64,000 nucleotides of DNA, taken from Romboutsia weinsteinii (GTDB lineage Bacteria > Bacillota > Clostridia > Peptostreptococcales > Peptostreptococcaceae). Positions 50,339-59,560 of this stretch are shown here, one piece after another. The first letter of the stretch is position 1. Each line of letters starts with the position of its first letter. The translations under genes and the position numbers were made by a program. The notes under the pieces were generated by a model, which ran no database searches, was not told where the DNA came from, and saw only the letters and a list, made by a program, of their open reading frames with translations. The stretch spans positions 1 through 64,000 of the forward strand of contig NZ_NOJY02000001.1 of the NCBI RefSeq assembly GCF_002250835.2, in the 5' to 3' direction.

Positions 50339-51136
50339 ATGAGCGAAGTTATAGTTATAACATCTGGTAAAGGTGGCGTAGGAAAAACTACTACCGCAGC
50401 AAATTTAGGAACTGCACTAAGCTTAGAAAATAAGAAAACTGTAATAATAGATGCAGATATAGGGCTTAGAAATTTAGATGTAGTTATGGGTCTTGAAAAT
50501 AGAATAGTGTATGACATTGTCGATGTAGTAGAAGGAACGTGTAGAATAAAGCAAGCTTTAATAAAAGATAAGAGATTTGAAAACTTATATTTATTACCAG
50601 CTGCACAAACAAGAGACAAAAATGCGGTATCAGTTGATCAAATGAAGGATCTATGTACAAAGTTAAGAGAATCATTTGATTATATAATAATAGACTGTCC
50701 TGCAGGTATTGAGCAAGGATTTAAAAATGCTATAGCAGGAGCAGACAGAGCTATAGTTGTAACAAATCCTGAAGTATCGGCAGTAAGAGATGCTGATAGA
50801 ATAATAGGTTTATTAGAAGCTAATGAAATAAAGGATATACAACTTGTCATAAACAGAATTAGACAAGACATGGTAAAACGTGGTGATATGATGGACAAGC
50901 AAGATATTATTGAAATACTTGCTATAAAATTATTAGGATTAGTTCCAGATGATGAAAGTATTATAGTATCAACTAACAGAGGAGAGCCTGCTGTACTTGA
51001 TGCAAAATCTGGTGCAGGTAATGCATATAAGAACATATCAAAAAGAATATTAGGTGAAGAAGTTCCAATCCTAGAAATAGAAAATGACACTAACTTCTTT
51101 AGCAAAATAAAGAAAATATTTGGTATGGCCAAGTAG
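50339..51136 (+). CDS. minD: Septum site-determining ATPase MinD
   Basis: A 265-residue ATPase. The deviant Walker A is SGKGGVGKTTTAAN at residues 8-21. IIDADIGLRNLDVVMGLE and DCPAGIEQGF are the switch and Walker B regions. The C-terminal amphipathic helix (FFSKIKKIFGMAK) binds membrane. The frame opens at 50312, but the ATG at 50339 has GGGGGG 7 bases upstream. Confidence 0.97.
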   Translation: MSEVIVITSGKGGVGKTTTAANLGTALSLENKKTVIIDADIGLRNLDVVMGLENRIVYDIVDVVEGTCRIKQALIKDKRFENLYLLPAAQTRDKNAVSVDQMKDLCTKLRESFDYIIIDCPAGIEQGFKNAIAGADRAIVVTNPEVSAVRDADRIIGLLEANEIKDIQLVINRIRQDMVKRGDMMDKQDIIEILAIKLLGLVPDDESIIVSTNRGEPAVLDAKSGAGNAYKNISKRILGEEVPILEIENDTNFFSKIKKIFGMAK

Positions 51137-51153
51137 TAAAGGGGGATGTGTCC

Positions 51154-51438
51154 ATGTTTGATTTTTTAAAAGCTTTCTCTAATGAATCTAAAACTAGCAA
51201 AAATGTAGCGAAAGAACGTTTAAAATTAGTTTTAGTGCATGATAGAGTGGATTGTTCTCCACAACTTTTAGATATGATAAAAAATGACATTTTAAAAGTA
51301 ATAGCTAACTATGCGGAAATAGAAGAAGATGGTTTAGAAATTAAGATGTCTAAAACTAGAGGAGAGCAAGAGGATATGCCAGTATCGGCATTGGTTGCTA
51401 ATATACCACTAAGACATATAAAAGACAGAAGCATGTAA
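51154..51438 (+). CDS. minE: MinE topological specificity factor
   Basis: A 94-residue protein. It starts MFDFLKAFSNESKTSKNVAKERLKLVLVHDR, which includes the membrane-targeting and anti-MinCD helix, and ends with the dimerisation beta domain (EIKMSKTRGEQEDMPVSALVANIPL). ATG 8 bases after GGGGG is preferred to the GTG at 51148. A MinE points to an oscillating Min system. Confidence 0.94.
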   Translation: MFDFLKAFSNESKTSKNVAKERLKLVLVHDRVDCSPQLLDMIKNDILKVIANYAEIEEDGLEIKMSKTRGEQEDMPVSALVANIPLRHIKDRSM

Positions 51439-51446
51439 TATTATAA

Positions 51447-51480
51447 AAAAGAGGGGGATGCTTGTTGGTATCCCCTTTTG
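51447..51480 (+). terminator. Weak terminator/attenuator between minE and rodA
   Basis: GGGGAT / ATCCCC with flanking A and T runs and a 10-nt loop, followed by only TTTTG. It may let part of the transcription pass into rodA. Confidence 0.5.
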
Positions 51481-51519
51481 TCTGTATAGATAAGCAAAAG
51501 TCAGAAAGACGGTGATGAT

Positions 51520-52638
51520 TTGGTAGACTATAAGTCAAAATTCAAATTAATAAAAGAGTTAGATTGGAAGCTTATAATAACTGTTATTATTATATTTGCT
51601 TTTGGAATTCTAATGTTAAGTAGTGCTACACATTCAAATGAAACAGGTAACTATACAAAGCTTTATAAACAAGGTTTAGCATTTGTCTTAGGATTAGGTA
51701 TGATAATATTCATGCTTATGTTTGATTATAATTTCCTGGGTAAATATTATAAAGGTCTATACTTAATAAGTTTAATTTTATTAGTACTAGTTTTAGTGCC
51801 TGGAATAGGAAATGAGCAAATGGGTGCTAGATCATGGGTAAAAATAGGTCCGCTTAACCTACAAACATCAGAGATTGTTAAATTAACATTTATATTAAGT
51901 TATGCAAAAATTGTAGAATCAAAAAGAGGAAAACTTAATACATTAAAAGATTTAATACCAGTTGTAGTTTATGCAATACCTTTTATAGGGTTATTATTTT
52001 CACAGCCAGATTTAGGTACAGCTATAGTATTTATGTGTATAATAGGTGGGATGCTATTTACTGCAGGTCTAGATACAAAGATAATTAAAAGAGGTATAAT
52101 AATTATATTAGTATCTATGCCTTTGATGTATATGATGATGGCAAGTCATCAAAAAGATAGAATTGAAGCATTTTTAAATCCTGAAGATGTAACATTAAAG
52201 GGAAACTACCAAGTTATGCAATCTTTAATTGCTATAGGTTCTGGAGGATTTACAGGTAAGGGATTATACAACGGTACACAAAACCAAGAAGGTTTTTTAC
52301 CTGTACAAGAAAGTGATTTTATATTTGCTGTTATAGGTGAAGAACTTGGTGTTTGGGGAATGGTATTTATAGTAGTACTATTTGCAGTATTTTTAATGAG
52401 AATGCTTGCTATAGCACGAGAAGCAAAAGATTTTTATGGAACTCTTATTGTAGTTGGAGTTATGAGTATGTTTGCATATCAAATTATACAAAATATTGGT
52501 ATGACAGTTGCTCTTATTCCTGTAACGGGGGTTACATTACCTTTTGTAAGTTATGGAGGAAGTTCTTTATTAACATCAATGGCAAACTTAGGTTTAGTAC
52601 TTAATGTATGTATGAGAAAGAAAAAAATTAACTTTTAA
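51520..52638 (+). CDS. rodA: RodA/FtsW-family peptidoglycan polymerase
   Basis: A 372-residue SEDS glycosyltransferase with about ten helices. LPVQESDFIFAVIGEELGVWG, GARSWVKIGPLNLQTSEIVK and GVTLPFVSYGGSSLLTSM are family hallmarks. It polymerises lipid II and is cross-linked in action to PBP2. TTG start behind GGTGATG. The nearby mre and mrdA genes argue for RodA rather than FtsW. Confidence 0.94.
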   Translation: MVDYKSKFKLIKELDWKLIITVIIIFAFGILMLSSATHSNETGNYTKLYKQGLAFVLGLGMIIFMLMFDYNFLGKYYKGLYLISLILLVLVLVPGIGNEQMGARSWVKIGPLNLQTSEIVKLTFILSYAKIVESKRGKLNTLKDLIPVVVYAIPFIGLLFSQPDLGTAIVFMCIIGGMLFTAGLDTKIIKRGIIIILVSMPLMYMMMASHQKDRIEAFLNPEDVTLKGNYQVMQSLIAIGSGGFTGKGLYNGTQNQEGFLPVQESDFIFAVIGEELGVWGMVFIVVLFAVFLMRMLAIAREAKDFYGTLIVVGVMSMFAYQIIQNIGMTVALIPVTGVTLPFVSYGGSSLLTSMANLGLVLNVCMRKKKINF

Positions 52639-52656
52639 AGTATAGCGGAGGGGAAT

Positions 52657-53070
52657 ATGAATATAGCTTTAGTTGCACACGATCAGATGAAAAATACAAT
52701 GGTAGGATTTTGTATAGGATATGAAGAAATATTAAAGAAATATGGTCTTTATGCTACAGGAACTACTGGTAAAAGAATTATGGATGAAACAAAGTTAAAT
52801 ATCAATAGACTTGCATCTGGGCCACTAGGTGGAGATCAACAAATTGGATCATTAATAGTATCTCAAGATATAGACTTAGTTATATTTTTAAGAGATCCGC
52901 TTACATCTCAAGCTCATGAAACGGATATACAAGCTTTAATAAGATTATGTGATGTTTACTATGTACCAATAGCTACAAACTTAGCATCCGCAGAAATATT
53001 TATAAAAGCTTTAGATAGGGGAGAACTTGCTTGGAGAGAAGTTAGAAAGACTACAAGCCAGAGAGTATAA
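52657..53070 (+). CDS. mgsA: Methylglyoxal synthase
   Basis: A 137-residue enzyme converting dihydroxyacetone phosphate to methylglyoxal and phosphate. Motifs are IALVAHDQMKNTM, ATGTTGKRI, SGPLGGDQQIG (catalytic Asp) and FLRDPLTSQAHETDI. GGAGGGG precedes ATG. It follows rodA by 18 bases, the usual clostridial arrangement. Confidence 0.97.
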   Translation: MNIALVAHDQMKNTMVGFCIGYEEILKKYGLYATGTTGKRIMDETKLNINRLASGPLGGDQQIGSLIVSQDIDLVIFLRDPLTSQAHETDIQALIRLCDVYYVPIATNLASAEIFIKALDRGELAWREVRKTTSQRV

Positions 53071-53071
53071 T

Positions 53072-53111
53072 AAAAAAGAGTTATTTGCAATTTAGCAAAT
53101 AACTCTTTTTT
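53072..53111. terminator. Bidirectional terminator mgsA / flavodiiron gene
   Basis: A perfect 17-bp stem, AAAAAAGAGTTATTTGC and complement, with a 6-nt loop. U tracts on both strands. Confidence 0.93.
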
Positions 53112-53134
53112 TCATGTATTTATATATAATTACA

Positions 53135-54328
53135 TTATTTAACTAATTTACCAAATTCAGCACCAAAGTTGAAACATTCTTGTAATGTATCTTCGCTTGG
53201 AGAGAATTTCTTTTTAAGAGATTCTACTGGCATTTTGAAAGTCATCGATTTTAGTATACTTTCTGCCATAGATACACCTTCTCCACTCCAACCAAATGAA
53301 CCAAACACTCCAGCTATTTTACCTTGGTTAGCCATTGGATCTACTACTGAGAAGAAGTCCCACATAGGTTTAACCATAGTTTTGTTTATAGTTGGAGATC
53401 CTAATATTACAACTTTAGAGTGAACTAAAGCATCGTGCATTTCTTTTAAGCTTAAGCTTTCTAAGTCGTATAGATTTACCTTAGCTCCTTCAGAAAGAGC
53501 ACCTTCTTCTATTTTTTTAGCCATAGTTAAAGTATTAGTATATGCTGATAGATAGAAAATAGATATTTGATTTTGATTAGTAGTATCTAATACTTCTGTA
53601 GACCAATCTAAGTATCTTTTAACTGCAGCCATAGGATCTTTAGTAAGCATAGGTCCATGAGAAGTAAGTATTGTATCGAAATCAAGGTTTAATTCCACTA
53701 CTTTATTTATAGCACTTACAACATGCTTAGCAAAAGGCTTAACTATACAATCATAGTAATGTCTAGCAGATTTTAAGTAGTCTTCGCTTTCTACTATATT
53801 AGCGTCAACACTTGCAAAGTGACAACCAAATGCATCACAAGTAAATAGTGTTTTATCTTCTTCAACATAAGTAAACATTGTATCTGCCCAATGTAAGAAA
53901 GGTGCAGTTATGAATTTAATATTTCTTTTACCAATGTTTAAAACTTCGCCATCTTTTATTATGTGACATTTAAATGGCTTGTTTATTTGCCCATCTAAAT
54001 AAAGCTTAGCTGCTTTAGTACAGAAAACTTCAATATTAGGGTTTAAATCTAATAAGTATCTTAAGCTACCAGCGTGGTCAGGCTCAGTGTGATGAACTAC
54101 AACGTAGTCTATATCAGCTATATTAGTTATTTCTGATAAATTATTGAAAAATTCCTCTTTAAAGTTTGCCTTTACCGTATCGAATAAAACTGTTTTTTCA
54201 TCCTTTATTAAATAAGAATTATAAGTAGTACCGAACTCCGTTTCCATTATTATATCAAATACCTCTAAGTCTTTATCGACAACTCCGGTAAAGTAAATAT
54301 CCTTTTTTACCTCAAATACTTTACTCAT
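53135..54328 (-). CDS. Flavodiiron protein (FprA-type oxygen/NO reductase)
   Basis: A 397-residue enzyme reducing O2 to water or NO to N2O in anaerobes. The N-terminal metallo-beta-lactamase-like domain holds the diiron site H80-x-E82-x-D84-H85 (HHTEPDHAG), with further ligands in FLHWADTM and CDAFGCH. The C-terminal flavodoxin domain (about 255-397) binds FMN (SIFYLSAYTNTLTMAKKI, GSPTINKTM, GSFGWSGEG). AGGAGGATT precedes ATG. Single gene with its own terminator. Confidence 0.96.
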   Translation of the reverse strand: MSKVFEVKKDIYFTGVVDKDLEVFDIIMETEFGTTYNSYLIKDEKTVLFDTVKANFKEEFFNNLSEITNIADIDYVVVHHTEPDHAGSLRYLLDLNPNIEVFCTKAAKLYLDGQINKPFKCHIIKDGEVLNIGKRNIKFITAPFLHWADTMFTYVEEDKTLFTCDAFGCHFASVDANIVESEDYLKSARHYYDCIVKPFAKHVVSAINKVVELNLDFDTILTSHGPMLTKDPMAAVKRYLDWSTEVLDTTNQNQISIFYLSAYTNTLTMAKKIEEGALSEGAKVNLYDLESLSLKEMHDALVHSKVVILGSPTINKTMVKPMWDFFSVVDPMANQGKIAGVFGSFGWSGEGVSMAESILKSMTFKMPVESLKKKFSPSEDTLQECFNFGAEFGKLVK

Positions 54329-54689
54329 TACAAATCCTCCTAAATTATATGGTATAAACTATACCTATGAATTAAATATGATATAAAAATTATACCCATG
54401 ATGATAGTAATTAAAACAAAATAATATTGTTAGACATAATTACAATGTAACAATTAGTTACAAATAATAATATATCATACTTTTTGTAGAAGAAAAATCT
54501 ATCAGTATTTATTCTTTAATTAATAAAAAAATCTATTCAAATAAATATTAATTAAGAAGTTTAATATAAATGCAAAGAATTGGAAAAACTAAAGAATATG
54601 TGCAATAAAATTTTGATACATATTATCATATCGTGTATAATAAGATTTATGCTTATAAATAATAAACTTATTGGAGGTTTCAATAATCA
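54329..54689. other. Divergent intergenic region (361 bases)
   Basis: Very AT-rich with no reading frame of note. It holds a palindrome GGTATA-AAC-TATACC (54351-54365) and a minus-strand TATAAT (about 54403-54408) in front of the flavodiiron gene. The plus-strand promoter is described separately. I saw no RNA motif in the middle 200 bases. Confidence 0.5.
54613..54641 (+). promoter_or_regulatory. Strong SigA-type promoter
   Basis: TTGATA (54613-54618), 17 bp, TATAAT (54636-54641), 48 bases before the radical SAM gene. Confidence 0.85.
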
Positions 54690-56534
54690 ATGAATAAGGT
54701 AGACTTAAAGAGAATTTTAAAGAAGGTTGAGAAGCCTGCTAGGTATCTTGGAAACGAAATAAATTCTATACATAAAGATACAAAAAATGAAAGCTTAGTA
54801 AGATATGCTCACTGTTTCCCTGACCTTTATGAGGTAGGAATGAGTCACTTAGGAAGTCATATACTTTACCATGTAATAAATAAAGATGAAGATGTATTCT
54901 GTGAAAGAGTATATTCTCCTGCTATAGATATGGAGAATATAATGAGAGAAAAAAATATTCCGCTATTTGCTCTAGAATCAAGAGAGCCAATAACTAACTT
55001 TGATTTTGTAACTTTTACACTTCAGTATGAAATGTCTTATACTAATATATTAAATATATTAGATTTAGCTAATATACCAGTGCTTAAAGAAGAAAGAAAA
55101 TTAGATGATCCGTTTATATTAGTCGGTGGTCCTTGTGCTTATAATCCAGAGCCGTTAGCAGACTTTGTAGATATAGTTATTCTAGGTGAAGGTGAAGAAG
55201 TAAACCTAGAAGTAGTAAATGCATATAAAGAGTGGAAGAAAAATAAAACTACAAGAGAAGATTTCTTATTTGAAATATCTAAAATACAAGGTGTTTACAT
55301 ACCAAGTTTCTATGATGTTTCTTACAATGAAGATGGTACTGTAAAAGAAGTAGTACCGAATAGAGAAGGTGTACCTCAAAAACCTCATAAAAGAATAATA
55401 AGAGATGTAGAAACTGTAGAATATCCAGATAAATTAATAGTCCCTTATATAGAGACTGTTCACGATAGAATAGTATTAGAATTATTTAGAGGATGTACAA
55501 GAGGATGTAGATTCTGCCAAGCTGGTATGATTTATAGACCAATAAGAGAAAAAAGTGTAGATAGACTTAAAGAGATATTATCTAATTTAGTTAAAAATAC
55601 TGGGTATGATGAAATATCTTTATCATCTTTAAGTACAAGTGATTATAGTCAATTATCAGAGCTTACTGATTGTTTAGTAGAAGAATATGCTTCTCAAAAT
55701 ATAGGCATATCACTACCATCACTTAGACTAGATAACTTCTCTATGGAAATAGCAGAAAAAATACAACAAGTAAGAAAGTCAGGTCTTACTTTTGCGCCAG
55801 AAGCCGGAACTCAAAGAATGAGAGACGTTATAAATAAAGGTGTAAGTGAAGAAGATTTAACAAATGCTACTAGAAAAGCATTTGAAATGGGATGGAATAG
55901 TGTTAAGTTATACTTCATGATAGGTCTACCAACTGAGACTTATGATGATTTAGATGGTATAGCAAAGCTTGCACATGAAGTTATAGATACTTATAGGGAC
56001 GTTCACAATGGAAAGCTAAAAAGAGCATTTGGTGTTACAGTAAGTACATCTACATTTGTTCCCAAGCCTTTTACTCCATTCCAATGGCATGGACAAGATA
56101 CAACTGAGCAAGTTAGAGAAAAACAAAGACACTTAGTTAAGAAATTAAAAAATGGAAACATAAAATATAACTACCATGATTCTAAGACTAGCTTAATGGA
56201 AGCTGTTATAGCTAGAGGAGATAGAAGAATAGGTAAAGTAATATATGATGCATTTAAAGCTGGTGCAAAGTTTGATGGATGGTCTGAATACTTTAACCTA
56301 GACACATGGCTAGAAGCTATGGATAACAATGGCCTTGATGTAGCATTCTATGCAAATAGAGAAAGAGAATATGAAGAAGTATTCCCATGGGATCATATAG
56401 ATGTAGGAGTTACTAAGAAATTCTTAGTAAGAGAAAATGAAAAAGCAAGACAAGATGCAGTTTCTCCTGATTGTAGACACCAGTGTCATGGATGTGGAAT
56501 AAATGCAAGTGACATCACAAGGGGGTTATGCTAA
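54690..56534 (+). CDS. Radical SAM protein, TIGR03960-type (B12-binding-like N-terminal domain)
   Basis: A 614-residue protein. The N-terminal B12-binding-like part (about 30-220: CFPDLYEVGMSHLG, LVGGPCAYNPEPLADF, ILGEGEE) precedes a radical SAM barrel. Its cluster ligands are C269, C273 and C276 (GCTRGCRFC). Later motifs are SLSTSDYSQL, FAPEAGTQRMR and a Cys-rich end (CRHQCHGCGIN). The family is nearly always paired with the DUF2344 protein, as here, and is found beside rng and rplU-rpmA in clostridia. Reaction not established; RNA modification is suspected. Confidence 0.93.
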   Translation: MNKVDLKRILKKVEKPARYLGNEINSIHKDTKNESLVRYAHCFPDLYEVGMSHLGSHILYHVINKDEDVFCERVYSPAIDMENIMREKNIPLFALESREPITNFDFVTFTLQYEMSYTNILNILDLANIPVLKEERKLDDPFILVGGPCAYNPEPLADFVDIVILGEGEEVNLEVVNAYKEWKKNKTTREDFLFEISKIQGVYIPSFYDVSYNEDGTVKEVVPNREGVPQKPHKRIIRDVETVEYPDKLIVPYIETVHDRIVLELFRGCTRGCRFCQAGMIYRPIREKSVDRLKEILSNLVKNTGYDEISLSSLSTSDYSQLSELTDCLVEEYASQNIGISLPSLRLDNFSMEIAEKIQQVRKSGLTFAPEAGTQRMRDVINKGVSEEDLTNATRKAFEMGWNSVKLYFMIGLPTETYDDLDGIAKLAHEVIDTYRDVHNGKLKRAFGVTVSTSTFVPKPFTPFQWHGQDTTEQVREKQRHLVKKLKNGNIKYNYHDSKTSLMEAVIARGDRRIGKVIYDAFKAGAKFDGWSEYFNLDTWLEAMDNNGLDVAFYANREREYEEVFPWDHIDVGVTKKFLVRENEKARQDAVSPDCRHQCHGCGINASDITRGLC

Positions 56535-56536
56535 TT

Positions 56537-57235
56537 ATGAGTAAGATAATAAGAAATAAGTTCAAAAAAGAAGGGGATATGATATACATATCACACCTAG
56601 ATGTACAAAGATTATTACAAAGAGCTTGTAGAAGAGCTGAAATACATGTATCACATTCACAAGGTTTTAATCCTCACCCTAAGATGAGTTATGGTAATGC
56701 ATTAGCTTTAGGTACGGAAAGTCAAGGAGAGTATGTAGACATTGAGATAGAAGACGATTTTACTGCAGAAGAATTTTTACAAAGAATAAATCCTCAACTA
56801 CCTGAAGGTATGGAGTTTATAGATGCAAGAGAAATAGATAGTAAGACTGCGTCTTTAGCTTCTACTATAGAGTATGGCGAGTATATATTCACTGTAGAAT
56901 TAGAAAGAGCTTTGAGCAAAGAGTTTGTAAAATCTAAAATAGTAGACTTTATGAATCAAGAAGAGATAATGATAACTAAGAAAAATAAAAAAGGTAAGAT
57001 GGTAGAATCTGATATAAGACCTATGATTAAGCACTTTGATGTGTTAAGTTTAGATGAAAATGTTATTGTTTTAGAAGCTACTATAGCTACAGGATCAAAA
57101 TCAAACTTAAACACTAATATATTCATACCTAAGATATTAGGAATGTTAGAAGTTGAAATGGATCCTTTAGATGTTGATATATTAAGAAGAGACTTATACG
57201 TAGTAGAAGATGGACAATTAGTTTCTCCTATGTAA
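56537..57235 (+). CDS. DUF2344 / TIGR03936 protein
   Basis: A 232-residue partner of the preceding radical SAM protein. The start block KFKKEGDMIYISHLDVQRLLQRACRRAEI, then SHSQGFNPHPKMSYGNALALGTESQGEY, is diagnostic. Some genomes fuse the two. The ATG at 56537 is preferred; the ATG at 56528 is only 2 bases from GGGGG, and both overlap or abut the upstream stop. Function unknown beyond the pairing. Confidence 0.92.
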   Translation: MSKIIRNKFKKEGDMIYISHLDVQRLLQRACRRAEIHVSHSQGFNPHPKMSYGNALALGTESQGEYVDIEIEDDFTAEEFLQRINPQLPEGMEFIDAREIDSKTASLASTIEYGEYIFTVELERALSKEFVKSKIVDFMNQEEIMITKKNKKGKMVESDIRPMIKHFDVLSLDENVIVLEATIATGSKSNLNTNIFIPKILGMLEVEMDPLDVDILRRDLYVVEDGQLVSPM

Positions 57236-57253
57236 TTAAATATAAAATTATTA

Positions 57254-57284
57254 AAAAGGATGGGTGCTCAGCCCATCCTTTTAA
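57254..57284 (+). terminator. Terminator after the DUF2344 gene
   Basis: AAAAGGATGGG / CCCATCCTTTT with a 7-nt loop; the U tract is four bases. Confidence 0.8.
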
Positions 57285-57381
57285 GTATAAACTGATAAAA
57301 ATAATGCGACATTTAAATATATTAGCACTATTATTTGTTATAATTATAATAAATCAAAGTTACAATTAAGGACGTGAAAAG

Positions 57382-58800
57382 ATGGATAAAATAATAATAG
57401 AATCCCTAATATCATCTCAAAAAACAGCAGTACTTGAAGATGATAAAATAAAAGAGATTCTTATAGAAGATAAATTAAATACTAAAATAGTATCTAATAT
57501 ATATAGAGGAATAGTAAAAAAAGTACTCCCAGGAATTGATGCATGTTTTGTAGATATAGGTTTTGAAAAGTTGGCATACCTTCAATTGCATAAAGATTCT
57601 GTTATAAAGTCAGGACAAGAAATATTAGTACAAATAAACAAAGAAGCAATAGGCACTAAAGGAGCTAAATTAAACTTAGAAGTAAGTCTAGCAGGAAGAT
57701 ATGTAGTCTATATACCTTCCAATGAAAGAGTTACTATGTCAAACAAGATAACTGAGGAAAAAGAAAGATTTAGACTAAAGAAAATTGTTAACTCAATAAA
57801 CAAAGATAAGTTAGGGTTAATAATAAGAACAGAAGCCCAAGGCGTATCAAAAGAAGAATTAGAAGCGGATATAGAGGAACTAAAAGCAAAATATAATATT
57901 ATAGAAAAAGAGTTTAAGTTGGGGATTGGACCTAAGCTTTTATACAAAGAACTAGACTTTGCGAGTAAATATGTAAAAGATAATGTGAATGAAAATGTAG
58001 AAAAGATAATCACTAATAGTACTGAAAAATATGATGAGCTTAAAGTTATACTAAAGTCGGTAAATAAGGACTATGTAAATAAATTAATATTAAAAGAAAA
58101 CGAAGATATATTTGATATCTATAGGGTAGAGGGGCAAATAGAAAAGTGCTTAAATAAAAAGGTATGGCTAAAGAGTGGTGGATATTTAATTATAGAAAAG
58201 ACAGAAGCTCTTACAGTTGTAGATGTGAATACTGGTAAATTTACTGGTAGTGCTAAATTATCAGAGACAGTGTATAAAACTAATCTAGAAGCAGCAATAG
58301 AAATTGCTAGACAGCTAAAGCTTAGAGACATAGGTGGAATAATAATAATAGACTTTATAGATATGAGTAAAAAAGAATATAAGGATAATATTATAAATAC
58401 ACTAGATAATGAACTTAAAAAAGATAAAAGAAAATCAGAAGTATTAGGTATGACTAGACTTGGACTTGTAGAGGTAGCGAGAAGAAGAGAAAAGGATTCT
58501 ATAGATAAATACTATCTAAATGAGTGTAGTTATTGTGATGGTAATGCTCATACCAAATCAGCTAACTATATGATAGATAAGATAGAAAAAGAGATTATTA
58601 GAGTTAGCCAGCATACATCATATAAAAAAATAAAAATTCAGTTAAATAGTAGAATTCTTCAGGTAATAAAAACTGATTTTATGGAGATAATTAAAAAAAT
58701 AGGCAAAAAGTACGATATAATTATAGAGTTAGAAGGTATTAGCACATTAAATTACGAAGAAATAAACATAATTTATAATACTTTGTTGACAAATAATTAA
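57382..58800 (+). CDS. rng: Ribonuclease E/G family protein
   Basis: A 472-residue endoribonuclease. The S1 domain is at about 35-110 (GIVKKVLPGIDACFVDIGFEKLAYL). Catalytic aspartates are D281 in VVDVNTGKFTG and the one in IIIDFIDM. The zinc-link CSYCDGN completes the family pattern, and there is no long RNase E scaffold tail. It would process rRNA and mRNA. ATG behind AGGACGTG. The L21 promoter overlaps the 3' end. Confidence 0.94.
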   Translation: MDKIIIESLISSQKTAVLEDDKIKEILIEDKLNTKIVSNIYRGIVKKVLPGIDACFVDIGFEKLAYLQLHKDSVIKSGQEILVQINKEAIGTKGAKLNLEVSLAGRYVVYIPSNERVTMSNKITEEKERFRLKKIVNSINKDKLGLIIRTEAQGVSKEELEADIEELKAKYNIIEKEFKLGIGPKLLYKELDFASKYVKDNVNENVEKIITNSTEKYDELKVILKSVNKDYVNKLILKENEDIFDIYRVEGQIEKCLNKKVWLKSGGYLIIEKTEALTVVDVNTGKFTGSAKLSETVYKTNLEAAIEIARQLKLRDIGGIIIIDFIDMSKKEYKDNIINTLDNELKKDKRKSEVLGMTRLGLVEVARRREKDSIDKYYLNECSYCDGNAHTKSANYMIDKIEKEIIRVSQHTSYKKIKIQLNSRILQVIKTDFMEIIKKIGKKYDIIIELEGISTLNYEEINIIYNTLLTNN

Positions 58801-58814
58801 AAACATAGTATTAT
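58786..58814 (+). promoter_or_regulatory. Promoter of rplU-prp-rpmA
   Basis: TTGACA (58786-58791), 17 bp, TATTAT (58809-58814), overlapping the last codons of rng. Confidence 0.85.
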
Positions 58815-58820
58815 TAATAA

Positions 58821-58901
58821 CTGTAATGCCGCACAAAAAAGGTTATAAACTTCTTAGGGAGTACCTTGATGGCGAGTTTTAGACCGAGGAGGTGTATTTT
58901 A
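58821..58901 (+). promoter_or_regulatory. Ribosomal protein L21 leader
   Basis: The leader contains TGCCGCAC, an AAGG..CTT hairpin arm pair and TAGGGAGTACCTTGATGGCGAG, then GACCGAGGAGGTG running into the ribosome site. This is the pattern of the Firmicutes L21 leader, in which excess L21 represses its own operon. Identified by eye. Confidence 0.75.
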
Positions 58902-59213
58902 ATGTACGCTATAGTAAAAACAGGTGGAAAGCAATATAAAGTTGCTGAAGGTGATGTATTATTCGTTGAAAAGTTAGAAGCTAACGCTGGTGATGTTGTA
59001 ACTTTAAACGAAGTATTAGCTTGTACTAAAGACGGTGAGTTAGTAGTTGGAGCTCCAGTTGTTGAAGGTGCTTCTGTTCAAGCTAAAGTAGTTGAACAAG
59101 GTAAAGGAAAGAAAATAGTTGTTTTCAAGTACAAAGCTAAGAAAGACTACAGAAGAAAGCAAGGACATCGTCAACCTTACACTAAGATAGTTATCGAAAA
59201 GATAAACGCTTAG
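58902..59213 (+). CDS. rplU: 50S ribosomal protein L21
   Basis: 103 residues. [18 protein letters not shown] at the start and [26 protein letters not shown] at the end are diagnostic. The frame is open upstream through the leader, but the ATG at 58902 follows GAGGAGGTG. Confidence 0.98.
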   Translation: MYAIVKTGGKQYKVAEGDVLFVEKLEANAGDVVTLNEVLACTKDGELVVGAPVVEGASVQAKVVEQGKGKKIVVFKYKAKKDYRRKQGHRQPYTKIVIEKINA

Positions 59214-59229
59214 TAATTAGGATGAACTA

Positions 59230-59547
59230 ATGATAAAAGTTAAATATTATTATAATGATGACTTTTTGCTTAAAGGATTTTGTTTAAAGGGACATGCAGA
59301 TTATGCCGAAATAGGATATGATATTGTATGTGCAGCAGTTACATCTAATAGTGTTGCTGTGATAAATTCTTTAGACAAATTACTAAAAGTTGAATTTGAA
59401 AAGGTAATAGGAAAAGAAGGACATATAGAATGTGTTGTTAAAGATACATCTCTAGAAAAGTCACAGCTTTTACTAAATCATTTTCAATTGGCTGTTGAAG
59501 AAATTAAACGGGAATACCCAAAAAATATAAAAATCTTAAAAAAGTAG
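59230..59547 (+). CDS. prp: Ribosomal-processing cysteine protease Prp
   Basis: A 105-residue cysteine protease that removes the N-terminal extension of L27. Catalytic H22 (LKGHADYA) and C34 (YDIVCAAVT) are at the same numbers as in the S. aureus enzyme. It sits between rplU and rpmA as in other Firmicutes. The neighbouring L27 carries the expected cleavable extension. Confidence 0.96.
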   Translation: MIKVKYYYNDDFLLKGFCLKGHADYAEIGYDIVCAAVTSNSVAVINSLDKLLKVEFEKVIGKEGHIECVVKDTSLEKSQLLLNHFQLAVEEIKREYPKNIKILKK

Positions 59548-59560
59548 GGGGTGACTCCAA

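Noticed and set aside
58866-58901. Extended L21 start in the leader
   Set aside because: The sequence is the L21 leader RNA; the protein starts at MYAIVKTGG as in all L21.
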